15,141 nt of DNA. Origin: JAKIWV01 sp049800095 (GTDB lineage: Archaea; Thermoplasmatota; Thermoplasmata; Lutacidiplasmatales; UBA184). Below the pieces are notes generated by a model. The model was not told the origin of the DNA. It saw only the letters and a program-made list of their open reading frames with translations, and did no database searches. Below, piece after piece: positions 14,031-15,141 of this stretch; the first letter of the stretch is position 1; every line of letters starts with the position of its first letter. Both the position numbers and the translations under genes were made by a program. The stretch covers positions 1 through 15,141 of the forward strand of contig JBARJD010000084.1 of assembly GCA_049800095.1 (NCBI GenBank). Reading direction: 5' to 3'.

Positions 14031-14221
14031 GAGTGGGTGTGCACCGGTCCACGGACGGCTTCCCGGCGGGCGACGAGCAGCGCCGCATCCAGCTCCGCGC
14101 TCTCGAGGTGATGCGCGTCGCGGAGGTGCTCCCGCATCCGCTGGAACTCCATTGCGCGGGCGCATCGGGGGCAGCTGGTCCTGAGCATTCGTCGGCTCGG
14201 TCGAACGGCGCTCGTCTGCAT
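14027..14221 (-). CDS. small C2H2 zinc-finger protein
   Basis: 64 residues from ATG 14221 (53 from the alternative ATG 14188). CPRCARAMEFQRMREHLRDAH is a C-x2-C-x12-H-x4-H finger, followed by HLESAELDAALLVARRE, an acidic-amphipathic helix, and a short basic tail. Single-finger C2H2 proteins of this size occur in archaea and may bind nucleic acid or protein, but few have known roles. A TATA-like TTTTCATA (14248-14255) lies about 30 nt before ATG 14221, which favours that start. The stop codon TAA (14027-14029) overlaps the stop codon of the arginase-fold gene, so the two genes converge with a 3-bp overlap. It diverges from the pyrophosphatase gene. Confidence 0.68.
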   Translation of the reverse strand: MQTSAVRPSRRMLRTSCPRCARAMEFQRMREHLRDAHHLESAELDAALLVARREAVRGPVHTHS

Positions 14222-14247
14222 AGGCCGATGAAAGAGGGACGGTGCAG

Positions 14248-14255
14248 TATGAAAA
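14248..14255 (-). promoter_or_regulatory. putative TATA box for the zinc-finger gene
   Basis: TTTTCATA on the minus strand, about 27-34 nt upstream of ATG 14221. It stands out as AT-rich in a GC-rich setting. Confidence 0.4.
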
Positions 14256-14311
14256 TCCTCTCCCCCGACGGAAATCACCGCCGAGCGGAGGTCCCGCGCC
14301 CTCGGTAAGTG

Positions 14312-14319
14312 TTTAATAA
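14312..14319 (+). promoter_or_regulatory. putative TATA box for the membrane pyrophosphatase gene
   Basis: TTTAATAA, the most AT-rich octamer in this part of the window, about 45 nt before ATG 14361. The start site would fall near 14340, with a leader of about 20 nt. Confidence 0.55.
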
Positions 14320-14360
14320 TTGTCGGACAGCCCGACCCTCAGTCCAGGGAACCGACCGTG

Positions 14361-15141
14361 ATGTTCACGCCCTTCCAACTCGAGATCTCCGTTCTGGTCG
14401 CCTCCCTGGTGGCCCTCGCGTATGCCGCGATTCAGACGGTTCTCGTCTTGCGGGAACCGGAGGGGGACGAGAAGATGCAATCCATTTCCCTCGCGATCCG
14501 CGAGGGCGCCGTGGCGTTCCTTCGCCGAGAGTACACGACGGTGTTCGTCGTGGCGGCGATCCTGGCCGTGATCATCTTCGCCGGTTTCGCCAGCGCGGAG
14601 GGGGTGAGCTTCGCCGGCGACCTCGCGGCCGGGTTCGTACTCGGCGCCGTGGGGAGTGCCTTGGCGGGCGCGATCGGGATGCTGGTGTCGGTGCGCGCCA
14701 ATGTACGGACGGCTGCTCATGCTCGGGGAGGGAACCTCGCCGCGACCATGCGGTTCGCGTTCCGGGGTGGCTCGGTGACCGGTCTTTCTGTCGCCGGCTT
14801 TGCTTTATTGGAGCTAGTGGGTTTTTACATGATTCTGGGTGGGAATGTCTTGGCGATGGTAGGGCTCCTGTTCGGGGCCTCGCTCATGAGCCTCTTCGCG
14901 CGGGTCGGCGGAGGGATCTACACGAAGGGTGCCGACGTCGGCGCGGACCTCGTCGGCAAGGTGGAAGCGGGAATTCCGGAAGACGACCCCCGCAACCCGG
15001 CGGTGATTGCAGACAACGTGGGGGACAATGTCGGCGATTGTGCCGGCATGGCCGCGGATCTGTTCGAGACGTACGTCGTGACCGCGATGAGTGCCATGCT
15101 GATCGCGGCCCTCATCAAGACCGGCGCGACCTACCCGATCC
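14361..15141 (+). CDS. hppA: membrane-bound proton/sodium-translocating pyrophosphatase, 3' end outside the window
   Basis: First 260 residues of a protein that is normally about 670-750 long. It is an integral membrane pump that hydrolyses pyrophosphate to move H+ or Na+ across the membrane. The N-terminal helix (ISVLVASLVALAYAAIQTVL) is followed by the cytoplasmic segment with IREGAVAFLRREYTTV, typical of the family. Further helices lead to GGGIYTKGADVGADLVGKVE at about 183-202, where the acidic and Lys residues coordinate Mg-pyrophosphate. This is followed by GIPEDDPRNPAVIADNVGDN and VGDCAGMAADLFETY. The residues that distinguish K+-dependent from K+-independent enzymes lie beyond the window edge, so the subtype is undecided. 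A GTG directly before the ATG could also serve as start. It is transcribed divergently from the zinc-finger gene. Confidence 0.97.
   Translation, partial: MFTPFQLEISVLVASLVALAYAAIQTVLVLREPEGDEKMQSISLAIREGAVAFLRREYTTVFVVAAILAVIIFAGFASAEGVSFAGDLAAGFVLGAVGSALAGAIGMLVSVRANVRTAAHARGGNLAATMRFAFRGGSVTGLSVAGFALLELVGFYMILGGNVLAMVGLLFGASLMSLFARVGGGIYTKGADVGADLVGKVEAGIPEDDPRNPAVIADNVGDNVGDCAGMAADLFETYVVTAMSAMLIAALIKTGATYPI

Noticed and set aside
1..15141. CRISPR arrays, insertion sequences, defence islands, long direct repeats
   Set aside because: No regularly spaced repeats, transposase motifs or terminal inverted repeats were seen on reading both strands; no coherent defence or mobile system could be supported.

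Overview
The window looks like a GC-rich archaeal chromosome segment, most probably from the Thermoplasmata. The main pointer is a regulator (7422-8096) ending in the bacterio-opsin-activator type HTH domain, a mostly archaeal family. Several genes also have TATA-like boxes about 26-35 nt before an ATG or GTG, with little or no leader and often no Shine-Dalgarno. Lineage is an inference from these features and was not tested by a search.

Layout. 1-3596 holds plus-strand, mostly single accessory genes: the end of a CPBP membrane protease, a VOC protein, a hotdog thioesterase, an SRPBCC-like protein and a zinc-free MDR oxidoreductase. A possible 42-residue gene lies on the minus strand at 503-631. 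3746-6353 is a minus-strand block: a DUF1330 protein, a tiny ORF, a VOC protein, a broken short-chain dehydrogenase (SDR) and a RidA protein. RidA, SDR and VOC are about 30 nt apart and look like a former three-gene operon whose middle gene has decayed. A plus-strand GNAT acetyltransferase remnant lies at 4521-4758, so this stretch is losing genes.

6479-10711 holds a PhzF isomerase-fold protein, then two minus-strand regulators (HTH-10 and MarR), then a divergent MFS transporter. The MarR start codon is overlapped by a perfect 20-bp palindrome, and a 15/20 match to it lies just before the MFS gene. This suggests an autoregulated MarR that also controls the transporter. A conserved small protein follows on the minus strand (10370-10711).

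10712-15141 is more core-like: a promoter region, a full-length bacterial-type threonyl-tRNA synthetase with class II editing domain, an arginase-fold protein that has lost four of six metal ligands, a small C2H2 zinc-finger protein converging on it, and the first 260 codons of a membrane pyrophosphatase that runs off the window.

I found no CRISPR array, insertion sequence, tRNA or rRNA. The most interesting items are the two-site MarR/MFS circuit, the metal-less arginase homologue, and the two decaying genes whose lesions can be located to the base or nearly so.
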